This document shows positions 35,361 to 43,847 of a stretch of DNA of 64,000 nucleotides, piece by piece. Position 1 is the first letter of the stretch. Every line of letters starts with the position of its first letter. Origin of the DNA: Nocardia testacea NBRC 100365 (GTDB lineage: Bacteria; Actinomycetota; Actinomycetes; Mycobacteriales; Mycobacteriaceae); assembly GCF_000308775.1 (NCBI RefSeq), contig NZ_BAGJ01000087.1, positions 27,557 to 91,556 on the forward strand, read 5' to 3'. The position numbers and the translations under genes were made by a program. A model generated the notes under the pieces. It was not told where the DNA came from, did not search any database, and saw only the letters and a program-made list of their open reading frames with translations.

Positions 35361-37060
35361 TGGCCACCGTGTCCACGACCACCGCGGGCCGTTCGTTCGC
35401 CGTCCCGGCGCAGTGGCGCTCCCGCCTGGGCTACCTCGCCCTGCTGGCCGTCCTGGGTTATCTGGTGGTGCTGCCGATGATCCGGCTGCAATCGCTGGCC
35501 TTCGAGGACGGCGCCCGCGGCTATCGCGCGCAGTACACCCGCTTCGGTATCGGCGAGACCATCCAGACCACCATCGCGCTGGCGCTGGGGTCGCTGGTGA
35601 TCGCGATGGTGCTCGGCACCCTGCTCGCCTTCGCCGCGAGCCGGCTGCCCGATCGGCTCGGTTTCCTGCGGATCATTCCGATCCTGCCGATCGTGATGCC
35701 GGCGGTGGCCAATATCGTCGGCTGGGCGTTCCTGCTGTCGCCGGGGCCGGGCTATCTGAATGTGCTGCTGCGGAAACTGCCGTGGTGGAGCGGTTCGGAC
35801 TCCGGGCCGATCGATGTCTACACGGTGCCGTGGATCATCATCCTGACCGGTTTCGGACTGACCTCGTTCGTCTACCTGTTCGTCAGCGCCGGCATGCAGA
35901 ACATCCGCGCCGAACATCTGGAAGCCGCGCAGATCAGTGGATCGTCGACCACCGGCGTGTTCTTCCGGGTGGTGCTGCCGCTGTTGCGCCCCTCGCTGAT
36001 CTACGGCGGCGGTATCGCCCTGCTGCTCGGGCTGGGGCAGTTCACCGGGCCGCTGCTGCTCGGGCAGAACTACGGCGTGAAGGTGCTGACCACCGAGATG
36101 TACCGGCGGGTGTCGGAATCACCCTCGAATTTCGCCGCCGCCGCGGCGGCCGGCTCCCCGCTGGTGATCTTCGGTCTGGTGCTGGTGCTGATCCAGAAAG
36201 GTCTGCTGGGCAACCAGTCCCGGTTCGTCACGCACGGCGGCAAGGCCTTCGCCCCGGCGGGCGGACGGTCACTGTGGGCCACCCTGACCATCGTCGTCTA
36301 CGCGCTGTTCGCACTGGTCATCCCACTGATCGGGCTGGTCATCGTGTCGTTGACGCCCTACTGGTCGGGTTCGCTGTCGTGGGATCTGCTGACGCTGGAC
36401 AACTTTCGCACCCTGGCCGCCGACAATGCCATTGTGGAATCGGTGCTCACCAGTGTGTCGACCTCGCTGGCCGCCGTGGTCATCTGCGTCCCGCTGGGTT
36501 ATCTGATGGCGACCCTGCTGGTGCGGGGACGGCAGTTCAAGGTGCTCGCCCTGCTGGCCGATCTCGTCACCGCGCTGCCGCTGGGAATTCCCGCGGTCAT
36601 CTTCGGTGTCGGATTCCTGCTCACCTACACCGAACCGCCGCTCATCCTGTACGGCACCAAAACCGTCATCATCCTGGTCTACATCGTGTTGATGCTGCCG
36701 TACGCGACCCGAATGCAGATGACGGCGATGCTCTCGCTCGGCACCACCTACAGTGAGGCGTCGGCGACCAGCGGCGCGTCACCGCTGGTGACGAACCTGC
36801 GGGTCATGCTGCCGCTGATGCGCCCCACCATCCTCAGTGCCGTGGCGCTGATGTTCATCCTGCTGACCCACGAATTCGCGGCATCGCTGCTGGTGCGGGC
36901 CTCGACCACCCAGGTGATGGGCACCCTGCTGTTCGATCTGTGGCAGAACGGGTCCTATCCGCTGGTCGCGGCCATGGCGCTGCTGATGACAGCGGTCACC
37001 ACCGCCGGTGTCGCGGTCGCGATGCTGGTGGGCGGCCGGAACGTACTGAACAAACTGTGA
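35360..37060 (+). CDS. ABC-transporter permease, fused double domain (FbpB/ThiP type)
   Basis: Membrane permease of 566 aa with two binding-protein-dependent transport domains in one chain. Each half has about six helices and an EAA-type coupling loop: AEHLEAAQISGSSTTGVFFRV in the first and SEASATSGASPLVTNLRVMLP region in the second. Such fused permeases serve FbpABC- and ThiBPQ-type importers. It is the only permease in the operon, so it should form the whole channel and accept one or both binding lipoproteins. Confidence 0.85.
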   Translation: MATVSTTTAGRSFAVPAQWRSRLGYLALLAVLGYLVVLPMIRLQSLAFEDGARGYRAQYTRFGIGETIQTTIALALGSLVIAMVLGTLLAFAASRLPDRLGFLRIIPILPIVMPAVANIVGWAFLLSPGPGYLNVLLRKLPWWSGSDSGPIDVYTVPWIIILTGFGLTSFVYLFVSAGMQNIRAEHLEAAQISGSSTTGVFFRVVLPLLRPSLIYGGGIALLLGLGQFTGPLLLGQNYGVKVLTTEMYRRVSESPSNFAAAAAAGSPLVIFGLVLVLIQKGLLGNQSRFVTHGGKAFAPAGGRSLWATLTIVVYALFALVIPLIGLVIVSLTPYWSGSLSWDLLTLDNFRTLAADNAIVESVLTSVSTSLAAVVICVPLGYLMATLLVRGRQFKVLALLADLVTALPLGIPAVIFGVGFLLTYTEPPLILYGTKTVIILVYIVLMLPYATRMQMTAMLSLGTTYSEASATSGASPLVTNLRVMLPLMRPTILSAVALMFILLTHEFAASLLVRASTTQVMGTLLFDLWQNGSYPLVAAMALLMTAVTTAGVAVAMLVGGRNVLNKL

Positions 37061-37103
37061 TGCGGGAGAGCCACCTGCGGTCACCGGAACAGAAAGGGCC
37101 GCG

Positions 37104-37868
37104 ATGACAACGGGAGTCGCGAGGCTGCGGGACAAGGTCGTCCTGGTGACCGGGTCGACGGGCGGGATCGGCGTGGAGATCGTGCGCCGGCTCGCCGCCG
37201 AGGGTGCCGCGCTGGTGGTGACGGACCTCGGCGAGGCCGCCTGTGCCGACCTGGTCGCCGGTCTCGACGAACCGGACCGCCACCTCACCCGGCCACTCGA
37301 TATCAGCCGGGAGGACGAGTGGCGGGAGAGTGTCGCCGCGGTGCGGCGGCGGTACGGACGGCTCGACGGGCTGGTCAACAATGGCGCCATCGGCAGCCTC
37401 GCCTCGGTGGTCGAGGAAGACCTCGAGCGCTACAACCGGGTGATCGAGGTCGGCCAGACCGGGACCTGGCTGGGAATGAAACACGCGGGTGCCATGATCG
37501 AGGAGAGCGGGGGCGGGTCGATTGTCAATCTCTGCTCGATTCTGGGCACGGTCGGCGGACTGGGAAACAGCCTCGCCTACGCGGCCGCCAAGGGTGCGGT
37601 CCGGACGATGACGAAGAACGCGGCATTGCACTGGGCCACGAAAGGGGTCCGGGTGAATTCGATCCATCCGGGCTTCATCGAAACCGACCAGCTGCGCGCG
37701 CGGTACGAGGGAACCGAGCGCCATCGGGCGATGCTGGCCCATACGCCCATGGGCCGGCTCGGCCGCGCCACGGAAGTCGCCGCCGCGGTCGCCTTCCTGG
37801 CCGGGGACGATTCCACCTTCGTCACCGGCACCGAACTCTATGTGGACGGCGGCTGGACCTGCGCGTGA
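37104..37868 (+). CDS. Short-chain dehydrogenase/reductase (classical SDR)
   Basis: SDR of 254 aa: GSTGGIGVEIV loop, NNGAIGS for NNAG, Ser in CSILGTVGG and YxxxK as YAAAK, closing DGGWTCA. The 44-bp gap after the permease gene suggests it ends the importer operon. Ser143-type catalysis and an Asp in VTDLGE fit an NAD+-dependent alcohol dehydrogenase of the 3-alpha/20-beta-hydroxysteroid dehydrogenase-like group, though the substrate is unknown. Confidence 0.8.
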   Translation: MTTGVARLRDKVVLVTGSTGGIGVEIVRRLAAEGAALVVTDLGEAACADLVAGLDEPDRHLTRPLDISREDEWRESVAAVRRRYGRLDGLVNNGAIGSLASVVEEDLERYNRVIEVGQTGTWLGMKHAGAMIEESGGGSIVNLCSILGTVGGLGNSLAYAAAKGAVRTMTKNAALHWATKGVRVNSIHPGFIETDQLRARYEGTERHRAMLAHTPMGRLGRATEVAAAVAFLAGDDSTFVTGTELYVDGGWTCA

Positions 37869-37876
37869 GTCCGCGA

Positions 37877-37915
37877 CCCGGGTCACTCCATCGGATGAGG
37901 GTGGAGTGGCCCGGG
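37877..37915. terminator. Strong hairpin between convergent genes
   Basis: CCCGGGTCACTCCA (37877-37890) and TGGAGTGGCCCGGG (37902-37915) pair over 14 bp with a single U-G wobble around an 11-nt loop. It lies between the end of the rightward importer operon and the end of the leftward gene at 37927 and can terminate both. Confidence 0.65.
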
Positions 37916-37926
37916 CCGTCTGTGTC

Positions 37927-38784
37927 TCAGCGGAAGGCGGACACGTTGCGGGCGACCCAGTCCTCGAAGGTCCGGGCGCGGGAGCCGGTCACCCGAGTGA
38001 CGGTGTCGCGGACCGCCAGCAGTTCCTCGTTGATATCGCCGCCCGTCACATCGAGGAGCGCGTCCGTGGTCCGCGGACCCAGTTGCGGAATCATCCGCTC
38101 CCGCGCCCGGGCCCGATCGATTTCGGTGAAGGAGATCCGCTCCCCGAGTGCCGCCGCGATCGCGTCGACCTGCCAGCGCGGGCTGATCCGGGCAGGTCCG
38201 GTCAGCGCGTACGTGCGCCCGCGATGCCCGCGCTCGGTCAACGCCACCCGGGCCACCGCGGCGATATCGGCGGGATGGACGGTGGGTAGCCCGATATCGG
38301 CGAAAGGCACTTCGACGCTGCGTGTTTCACGGATCGAATCCGCCCACCACAGGGCATTGGACGCGAATTGAGTGGGACGCAGGATCGTCCAGTCCATACC
38401 GCTGGTCTCGAGCAACCGTTCCACCGCGGCGTTCTCCCGGGCAGGCTCCAGATGGGGGTGGCTCTGCACCGTGATCGAGGAAACCAGCACGACATGCTCG
38501 ACGCCGGCATCGCGGGCCGCGGCCAGAACGGCGGCATCGTCGCCCACCCGGGACACCAGGAAGAGCGCGGTGACGCCCGCGAGCGCGGACCGCAGTGAGT
38601 CCGGCCGGCGCAGGTCGGCGCGGACCGCCTCGACCGTGCCGGGCAGCGTGGCACCGGACGGATCGCGGGTCGCGGCGCGGATGTGCAGGTCGCTTCGCTG
38701 GGGGAGTTGCCGCAGCAGTTCGCTGCCGATATTGCCGGTGGCGCCGGTCACCAGAATCGTCGTGGACGGTCGTGAGTCGCTCAT
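37927..38784 (-). CDS. NAD(P)-binding protein, NmrA/YtfG (quinone reductase-like) type
   Basis: Rossmann protein of 285 aa: ILVTGATGNIGSELLRQL at residues 10-27, then a long variable half as in NmrA-like proteins and QOR2-type quinone reductases (FLVSRVGDDAAVLAAARDAGVEHVVLVSS core). No YxxxK motif. Its ATG is 8 bp from the -10 hexamer of a SoxR/MerR-like promoter, implying a leaderless message and activation by a MerR-family regulator, possibly in response to redox-active compounds. Confidence 0.78.
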   Translation of the reverse strand: MSDSRPSTTILVTGATGNIGSELLRQLPQRSDLHIRAATRDPSGATLPGTVEAVRADLRRPDSLRSALAGVTALFLVSRVGDDAAVLAAARDAGVEHVVLVSSITVQSHPHLEPARENAAVERLLETSGMDWTILRPTQFASNALWWADSIRETRSVEVPFADIGLPTVHPADIAAVARVALTERGHRGRTYALTGPARISPRWQVDAIAAALGERISFTEIDRARARERMIPQLGPRTTDALLDVTGGDINEELLAVRDTVTRVTGSRARTFEDWVARNVSAFR

Positions 38785-39127
38785 GGACGCTACGCTAGGA
38801 ACTCAACATTAGTTGAGGTCAACTTCGGCTGTCGCGGTGTGGATCGGCAGGAGCGGGCGTTGCGTCGGTACGACGGCGTAGGGGGCCGACTTCGGCACCG
38901 TGGCGTTCCGGTGCCTCTGCCCCGGACCTGTCCTCGCATGCGAGCGGGAACGCCGATATGAGTCGAACCGCCCGGTGCAGAACGATTCCGGTGATCGAAG
39001 GTTCATCCCTCGGACAGGATTTTCCCGAGGGCTCCGTGGTACCCGGCGGTGGGTGGCCGACACGCTGACATGGCCGAGCCGGTATCGGTGTGGCTGCCCG
39101 CGGCGAGGGTTTCCCTGCTGTGGGTGT
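38785..39127. other. Intergenic region with promoter and small hairpins, no gene seen
   Basis: This 343-bp gap holds the MerR-type promoter at its left end and two short perfect hairpins: GGCACCG/CGGTGCC (38894-38900 with 38909-38915) and CCCTCGG/CCGAGGG (39007-39013 with 39025-39031). The second lies about 100 bp beyond the stop of the leftward metallo-beta-lactamase-fold gene and could end that operon. No convincing reading frame. Confidence 0.4.
38792..38822 (-). promoter_or_regulatory. SoxR/MerR-type promoter
   Basis: Minus-strand -35 TTGACC (38822-38817), -10 TAGCGT (38797-38792), 19-bp spacer. The spacer is centred on the perfect inverted repeat CTCAAC-ATTA-GTTGAG (38802-38817), close to the known SoxR-box pattern. 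The start codon follows 8 bp after the -10. Confidence 0.68.
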
Positions 39128-40147
39128 TCAGTGTGGGAGGCGGAAGATATCCACACCGTCGATATCGTCCGCGGCGAGGATGTCCCGCGCCACGAGGACA
39201 TCCAGGTGGGCCATGGTTTCGCAGGTCGCGACCATCTGGTTGAACGTGTCCAGGGTGGCGAAGGGGCGTTCCCGGCGGGTCCAGGTCAGGGCCTGGGCGA
39301 CTTCGTAACCGGTACACGGCGCGAGATCGGTGACCGCGGTGCGTATCTGGTCGAATCTGCGGTCGTGGTGGGCGAGTAGCGCGCGGGCCCGTTCGCCGGC
39401 GCTGCCGCCGTGGGGGCCGTGTGCGGGCAGCATGGTCCGGTCGTCGTCGTCACACAGCAGGGTCAGCGAGTGCAGGAACTTGTCCAGCGGCAGTTCCCAG
39501 GTGCCGAGTTCGAAACCGATGGACGGCGTGATGGAGGGGAGCAGATGGTCGCCGGTGAACACCAGCCGGCGCCGGTGATCATGGAAAACCGTGTGCCCCT
39601 TCGTGTGTCCGGGGGTTTCGAGGACCTCGATTTCGTAGCCGCCGAGGGATACCGGGCCGGGCCGCAGCCAATGATCCGGTGTCTCCCAGTCCGCGATATC
39701 GAAAGGCTCGCCGGCGCTGCCGAGATAGGCGCGCGCGGCGATACCGGCCGCTCCCGCCCGCCGGAGTTCCCGCAGCGAGCTCTCCGGGACATTGTTTCCC
39801 AGGGCGCGCACCGCCTCGAGGCCCACCGACTCGCCGGGACCCAGATGGATCCGGCAGCCGTGCCGGCGGCGAAGTTCCACCGCGAAGGTGTAGTGGTCGC
39901 GATGGATATGGGTGACCAGGACATCGTGGATCTCGCCGGGGGAACGGCCGATGCGCGCGAGTCCGGCGGACAGTTCGTCATGGGTGTGCGGGCGGTGCCA
40001 GCCGCCGTCGATCAGCACGAGTCCGTCGTCGGTCTCGACGGCGTAGACATTGACCGCGCGCAAGCCGTCCTGCGGTAGCTGCAGCGGTATGCGGTGAATG
40101 CCCTCCGCCGCCGGATAGCACCCGGGTTCGGCCCAATGGGCGCTCAT
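39128..40147 (-). CDS. Metallo-beta-lactamase-fold hydrolase
   Basis: Zinc hydrolase of 339 aa. Metal motif THIHRDHY (HxHxDH) near residue 75, then LETPGHTKGHT, FTGDHLLPSI and a late His in MLPAHGPH complete the two-metal site. A C-terminal helical region of about 90 residues resembles the winged segment of LACTB2-like proteins. Substrate might be a thioester or lactone. The ATG overlaps the EthD stop (ATGA), so the two are translationally coupled; the frame opens further upstream but only within the EthD gene. Confidence 0.8.
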   Translation of the reverse strand: MSAHWAEPGCYPAAEGIHRIPLQLPQDGLRAVNVYAVETDDGLVLIDGGWHRPHTHDELSAGLARIGRSPGEIHDVLVTHIHRDHYTFAVELRRRHGCRIHLGPGESVGLEAVRALGNNVPESSLRELRRAGAAGIAARAYLGSAGEPFDIADWETPDHWLRPGPVSLGGYEIEVLETPGHTKGHTVFHDHRRRLVFTGDHLLPSITPSIGFELGTWELPLDKFLHSLTLLCDDDDRTMLPAHGPHGGSAGERARALLAHHDRRFDQIRTAVTDLAPCTGYEVAQALTWTRRERPFATLDTFNQMVATCETMAHLDVLVARDILAADDIDGVDIFRLPH

Positions 40148-40479
40148 GCGCCGCTGCCGGCCAAGGGCACCATGGTCTGTTCCTCGCCGTACCAGATCAT
40201 CCGGCGACCGCGCATGGCGCCGACGTGGTGGACGGCCGCTTTCCATTCCGGACTGGCCAGCGCGGAATCGAGCGCCTCCCGGGATTCGAAGCTCAGGATC
40301 GACAGCCCGTCCCATCCGGCGGACCGTTCGTCGAAGCTGTCGAGCAGTTCGGTGTGCTGCCAGCGCAGCAGACCGGGCAGGGGGTAGGTGACCTCGGCGT
40401 GTTCGCCGCGCCACCACTCGATGAACTGGTCGTGGGTCCAGTCGCTGGGGCGTGACGCCAGAACGATGAGGTTGTACAT
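40144..40479 (-). CDS. EthD-like dimeric alpha-beta barrel protein
   Basis: Small protein of 111 aa with the EthD/ferredoxin-like fold: MYNLIVLASRPSDWTHDQF then WWRGEHAEVTYPLPGL, as in proteins tied to catabolic P450 or ketone-degrading clusters. Members may act as decarboxylases, isomerases or small-ligand handlers; the exact role is unknown. First gene of a short operon with the metallo-beta-lactamase-fold gene. A TAGGAT -10 (40491-40486) 7 bp before the ATG implies leaderless translation, and operator copy B overlaps it. Confidence 0.72.
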   Translation of the reverse strand: MYNLIVLASRPSDWTHDQFIEWWRGEHAEVTYPLPGLLRWQHTELLDSFDERSAGWDGLSILSFESREALDSALASPEWKAAVHHVGAMRGRRMIWYGEEQTMVPLAGSGA

Positions 40480-40490
40480 GGAAATATCCT

Positions 40491-40509
40491 AACTGAATTC
40501 TGTTCGGTT
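40491..40509. promoter_or_regulatory. Operator copy B (19-bp family)
   Basis: AACTGAATTCTGTTCGGTT. It matches copy C at 14 of 19 positions and keeps the palindromic frame AAC-n-GAA...TTC-n-GTT. It fills the space between the TAGGAT -10 of the EthD-like gene and its -35 region, the position expected for a repressor. It lies 42 bp beyond the stop of the TetR gene. Confidence 0.6.
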
Positions 40510-40551
40510 TCGCAGGGTAAGCGAGAGGGCGCGCGCCCTGCTCGGCGGTTG

Positions 40552-41175
40552 TTACGCGCGCACCATCCGCACCGCGGTTTCGGTGACGGTATCGGTGATC
40601 TCGGCGAGGGTGAGCGCGCCGTCCGGGCGGTACCAGCGCCAGACGCTGATCACCACGGCGAGGACGAGCCGGCCGAGCACCCGCGGATCGTCACCGGTGA
40701 AATCGCCGGTCTCGACACCGCGGGCGATGAGGTCGGTCCAGTTCTGCTCGATCTCTTGGACCAGTTCGCGCGAGCGCAACCGTTCGGCTTCCTCTTTCTC
40801 GGATTGCCGAGGCGAGGCGAGCAGATCCATGTGGTTCTGCAGGATCCGCCGCTGCAGCGCATCGATGGGCTCCGCGCGCAAGGCCGCGGCCACGGCCGCA
40901 CGCAATGCCTTTTCCGGGTTTTCCGTCCCCTCGACCGCCGCTTCGAAACGGTCCACTGAATCGGCCAATTCCAGCCGCATGATGGTCAGCAGGCAGTGCG
41001 CTTTCGATTCGAAATAGTGGTACAGCGCGGTCTGTCCGATTCCGACTTCGTCGGCGATGGAGGCCCATTTCGTATGTTCGTAACCGATTCGCCCGAATTG
41101 CTCGATCGCCGCGGTCAGGATGCTGCCGCGCTTCGAACGCGGGCTCTCCCGCCGAGCTCCGGTATCAACGGTCAT
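40552..41175 (-). CDS. TetR-family regulator, candidate master repressor of the catabolic cluster
   Basis: TetR-type repressor of 207 aa. N-terminal helix-turn-helix ILTAAIEQFGRIGYEHTKWA with recognition helix IGQTALYHYFESK (residues about 45-57); the helical C-terminal part (ILQNHMDLLASPRQSEKEEA) is a ligand and dimer domain as in fatty-acid or acyl-CoA-responsive members. It is the only TetR gene in the window, sits within the leftward catabolic block, and the repeated 19-bp palindrome occurs next to it. The gene itself lacks an obvious copy in its own short upstream gap. Confidence 0.83.
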   Translation of the reverse strand: MTVDTGARRESPRSKRGSILTAAIEQFGRIGYEHTKWASIADEVGIGQTALYHYFESKAHCLLTIMRLELADSVDRFEAAVEGTENPEKALRAAVAAALRAEPIDALQRRILQNHMDLLASPRQSEKEEAERLRSRELVQEIEQNWTDLIARGVETGDFTGDDPRVLGRLVLAVVISVWRWYRPDGALTLAEITDTVTETAVRMVRA

Positions 41176-41218
41176 GAGTGAAGTGCCCCCAGGATTCGGC
41201 TGTGTGGATGCTTCAACT

Positions 41219-42733
41219 CTACCCCACCCGATATGAACTCGAGTCGGCTGCGGCGAGTTGCGCGGCGAGCCGGACCGCGTCCGGCCGGGATAATTTCCCG
41301 ACCCGATTCTGCGGCAGGTCGGCGACGGTGAACAGGTATTCGGGCCATTTGAATTTGGGGAAATCCGCGGCGGCGAGCTGCGCGGTCACCGTCGGCAGCG
41401 TCAGCTCATCGGTATCGGTCACGACCAGGGCCGCCGCGCGTTCGCCGAGCAGATCATCGGGGACCGGGACGACGCAGACCTGCACCACACCCGGTAGCGC
41501 CGCGATCGCCGCCTCCATCTCGTTGATATCGATATTGCGCCCGCCGCGGATGATGATCTGCTTCTGCCGCCCCATCACCCGGATGGAACCGTCGTCGGCC
41601 ACCTCCACCAGATCACCGGTGGGCAGGAACCCGTCGGCGGTCAGCGCCGGCGCCACCGGGACGCCACCGCGGGCATACCCGACGAACAGCGAAGGGCCTT
41701 TCACCTGCGCATCGCCGATCTCTCCCGCGGGCAGCGGCGCGCCGTGCTCGTCGACCGCGCGGACGACCGTGCCCGGGAACGGACGGCCGTCACGCCCCAA
41801 CCGGATCTCCGGCGCGTCGTCCAGCCGCGGTGTGGTGTGGCCGAGACACTCCGACATGCCGAACACCCGCAGGAAAGTGGTGCCGAGCTTCTGCTCGGCC
41901 TCGGCCAGCGCCCGCTGGTTCATCGGGCCGCCGCCCACGGTCATGGCGCGCATGGCCGACAGCTGCCCGGCGCTGCCCTCGACCACCGAGAGCTGCAGAG
42001 CCATGGTCGGGACCAGCATGGTCCACGCCACCCGGTGCGCGGACATCGCCGCGAGCGCGGCGCCGGGGGACCAGCGGCCGATGGTGACCATGGTGGCGCC
42101 GAGAAACGCCGGCAGGTACATACCGAAGCAGAACGCGGCCACCGAGGACAGCGGTACGAACGCGCCCACGGTCTCGCCGGGGCGCAGTCCGACCGCGTCG
42201 ATCGTGCTGCGACACGCGTAGCGGATGGCGTCCTCGGACTGGACCACACATTTCGGCCGGCCGGTGGAACCGGAGGTCATCGCGATCGCGCTGCCACCGT
42301 GCCAGCGCCGGACGGTCTGGAACGGCGTGGCGCGGGCCAGCAGCAGGTGCTCGCCGAAGGCGGTGTCGCGGCGGGAGAAGACCTCCGTCGGGACCTCCCA
42401 GTGGCGCAGGGCCGCGGGGTCACCGATCACCAGATCCGGTGCGATGTCCTCGAGCGCGAGCCGGAACTCCGATTCGGTGGCGTGCGGGCTGAACACGGCG
42501 ACCACCCCGCCGCGCAGGCCGACCGCCAGCGCCGCGGCCAGGGTCCGCCAGGTGTTGTCGGCCTGGATCAGCGCCGTGGGGGCGCGATCGTCGAGCGACG
42601 CCATCCGCTCGGCCAGCGCGTTCGCCGTCGCCATGACCTCACCCAGAGTGTGCTGTCCGAGTTCGTCGATCACCGCGATATCCGCCGGTGTGCGCCGCGC
42701 TCGTTCGAGCAGCTCCTTCGCCAGTACTCTCAT
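41219..42733 (-). CDS. AMP-dependent acyl-CoA synthetase/ligase
   Basis: Adenylate-forming CoA ligase, 504 aa. AMP/ATP loop AMTSGSTGRPKCVV near residue 170, motif VFGMSECLGHTTP, GFLPTGDLVEV, and the catalytic Lys in LPQNRVGKLSR near the C-terminus. It would activate a carboxylic acid with CoA. The ATG at 42733 follows GAGGAA; an in-frame GTG at 42778 is an alternative. It lies 70 bp behind the alcohol dehydrogenase gene and 43 bp before the TetR gene in the leftward block. Confidence 0.85.
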   Translation of the reverse strand: MRVLAKELLERARRTPADIAVIDELGQHTLGEVMATANALAERMASLDDRAPTALIQADNTWRTLAAALAVGLRGGVVAVFSPHATESEFRLALEDIAPDLVIGDPAALRHWEVPTEVFSRRDTAFGEHLLLARATPFQTVRRWHGGSAIAMTSGSTGRPKCVVQSEDAIRYACRSTIDAVGLRPGETVGAFVPLSSVAAFCFGMYLPAFLGATMVTIGRWSPGAALAAMSAHRVAWTMLVPTMALQLSVVEGSAGQLSAMRAMTVGGGPMNQRALAEAEQKLGTTFLRVFGMSECLGHTTPRLDDAPEIRLGRDGRPFPGTVVRAVDEHGAPLPAGEIGDAQVKGPSLFVGYARGGVPVAPALTADGFLPTGDLVEVADDGSIRVMGRQKQIIIRGGRNIDINEMEAAIAALPGVVQVCVVPVPDDLLGERAAALVVTDTDELTLPTVTAQLAAADFPKFKWPEYLFTVADLPQNRVGKLSRPDAVRLAAQLAAADSSSYRVG

Positions 42734-42803
42734 CGCCCGTTCCTCGTGCCGCTGTGCTCTCTGTTTACTCGTTGCCACGCTCGCGCGGTGCGGAATGCGC
42801 TCG

Positions 42804-43847
42804 TCACGCCGGTGGGACCAGGACGGCGCGTCCGGTGATCGCGCCCGACCGCAGCCGGCGGTAGACCTCGACCGCCTCGGTGAGCGGGAACGTCTCCGCG
42901 GTGACGTGCAGGGCGCCCCGGCGGGCGAGATCCACCACTGCCGCCAGGTCGGACCGCGGTCCCCAGAAGGGAGCCGTCACCGTCCAGCCCGCGGCCAGCC
43001 CCACGTCCTTGCCGGCCGTGATCCGCCCGCCGGCACTGCCCACCACCACCAGGCGTCCGCCCGGCGCGAGCGCCGGACCGGCCGGGCCCACGGTGTCCGG
43101 CGCGCCCGCGAAGTCCAGTATCAGATCGGCGCCGTCGTCCAGGCCGGCCGTCGCGGAGGGTATATCGGGGAAGGCCGCGTCCACGCCGAGCCGGCGGGCC
43201 ACTCGTAGTGCGTCCGGCCGGTTGTCGACCGCGATGATCCGGCCGGCGCCGAATTGGCGCAGGATCTGGACCGCGAGGTGGCCCAGCCCGCCGACTCCCA
43301 CCACGAGACAGACACTGCCGGAATCGATCAGGTCGCGGTGTTGCCGCACCGCGTGGTAGGCGGTCAGGCCCGCATCCGCCAGGGGCGCGCAGACCACCGG
43401 GTCCACGCCGTGCGCCGGAACCAGGAACCGGGCCGAGGGCACGATCATCGCCTCGGCTAGCCCGCCGGGATGGCCGAGGCCGTTACCGATGGGTTTCCCC
43501 CGGCCGTCGGAGCCCGGCCGCAGGCGCAGACAGTAGTTCTCCCGCCCCCGTGCGCAGTTGCGGCACTCGCCGCAACCCCAGACCCCGTGAACCACCACGG
43601 TTTCCCCGAGCCGGCGACGGTCGGCCGCGGGACCGATGTCGACCACGGTGCCCGCCACCTCGTGACCGAGAGTGAGCGGGAGCGGATAACCGAATGCACC
43701 GGCGGCGGAATCCATGATGTGCAGATCCGAGCGGCACAGCCCGGCCGCCTCGACCCGCACCAGCAGTTCCTCGCCGCTGGGCCGTGGGGTGGGGATATCC
43801 CGGAGCTCGGGTTCGGCGCCCCACGCGGTGAGCTGCACGGCCAGCAT
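42804..43847 (-). CDS. Zinc-dependent alcohol dehydrogenase (MDR family)
   Basis: Medium-chain dehydrogenase, 347 aa. Catalytic zinc site CRSDLH and LGHEVAGTV; structural zinc site CGECRNCARGRENYC; NAD loop GVGGLGHLAVQIL. It would oxidise a primary or secondary alcohol to aldehyde or ketone. Its start overlaps the stop of the preceding SDR gene by one base (TGATG), marking one operon. Confidence 0.84.
   Translation of the reverse strand: MLAVQLTAWGAEPELRDIPTPRPSGEELLVRVEAAGLCRSDLHIMDSAAGAFGYPLPLTLGHEVAGTVVDIGPAADRRRLGETVVVHGVWGCGECRNCARGRENYCLRLRPGSDGRGKPIGNGLGHPGGLAEAMIVPSARFLVPAHGVDPVVCAPLADAGLTAYHAVRQHRDLIDSGSVCLVVGVGGLGHLAVQILRQFGAGRIIAVDNRPDALRVARRLGVDAAFPDIPSATAGLDDGADLILDFAGAPDTVGPAGPALAPGGRLVVVGSAGGRITAGKDVGLAAGWTVTAPFWGPRSDLAAVVDLARRGALHVTAETFPLTEAVEVYRRLRSGAITGRAVLVPPA

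Noticed and set aside
29104..37060. Plain ferric-iron uptake system
   Set aside because: The operons also encode SDRs, an OYE-type reductase and a flavin dehydrogenase and share operators with acyl-CoA genes, which does not fit iron uptake, though iron binding was not excluded experimentally.
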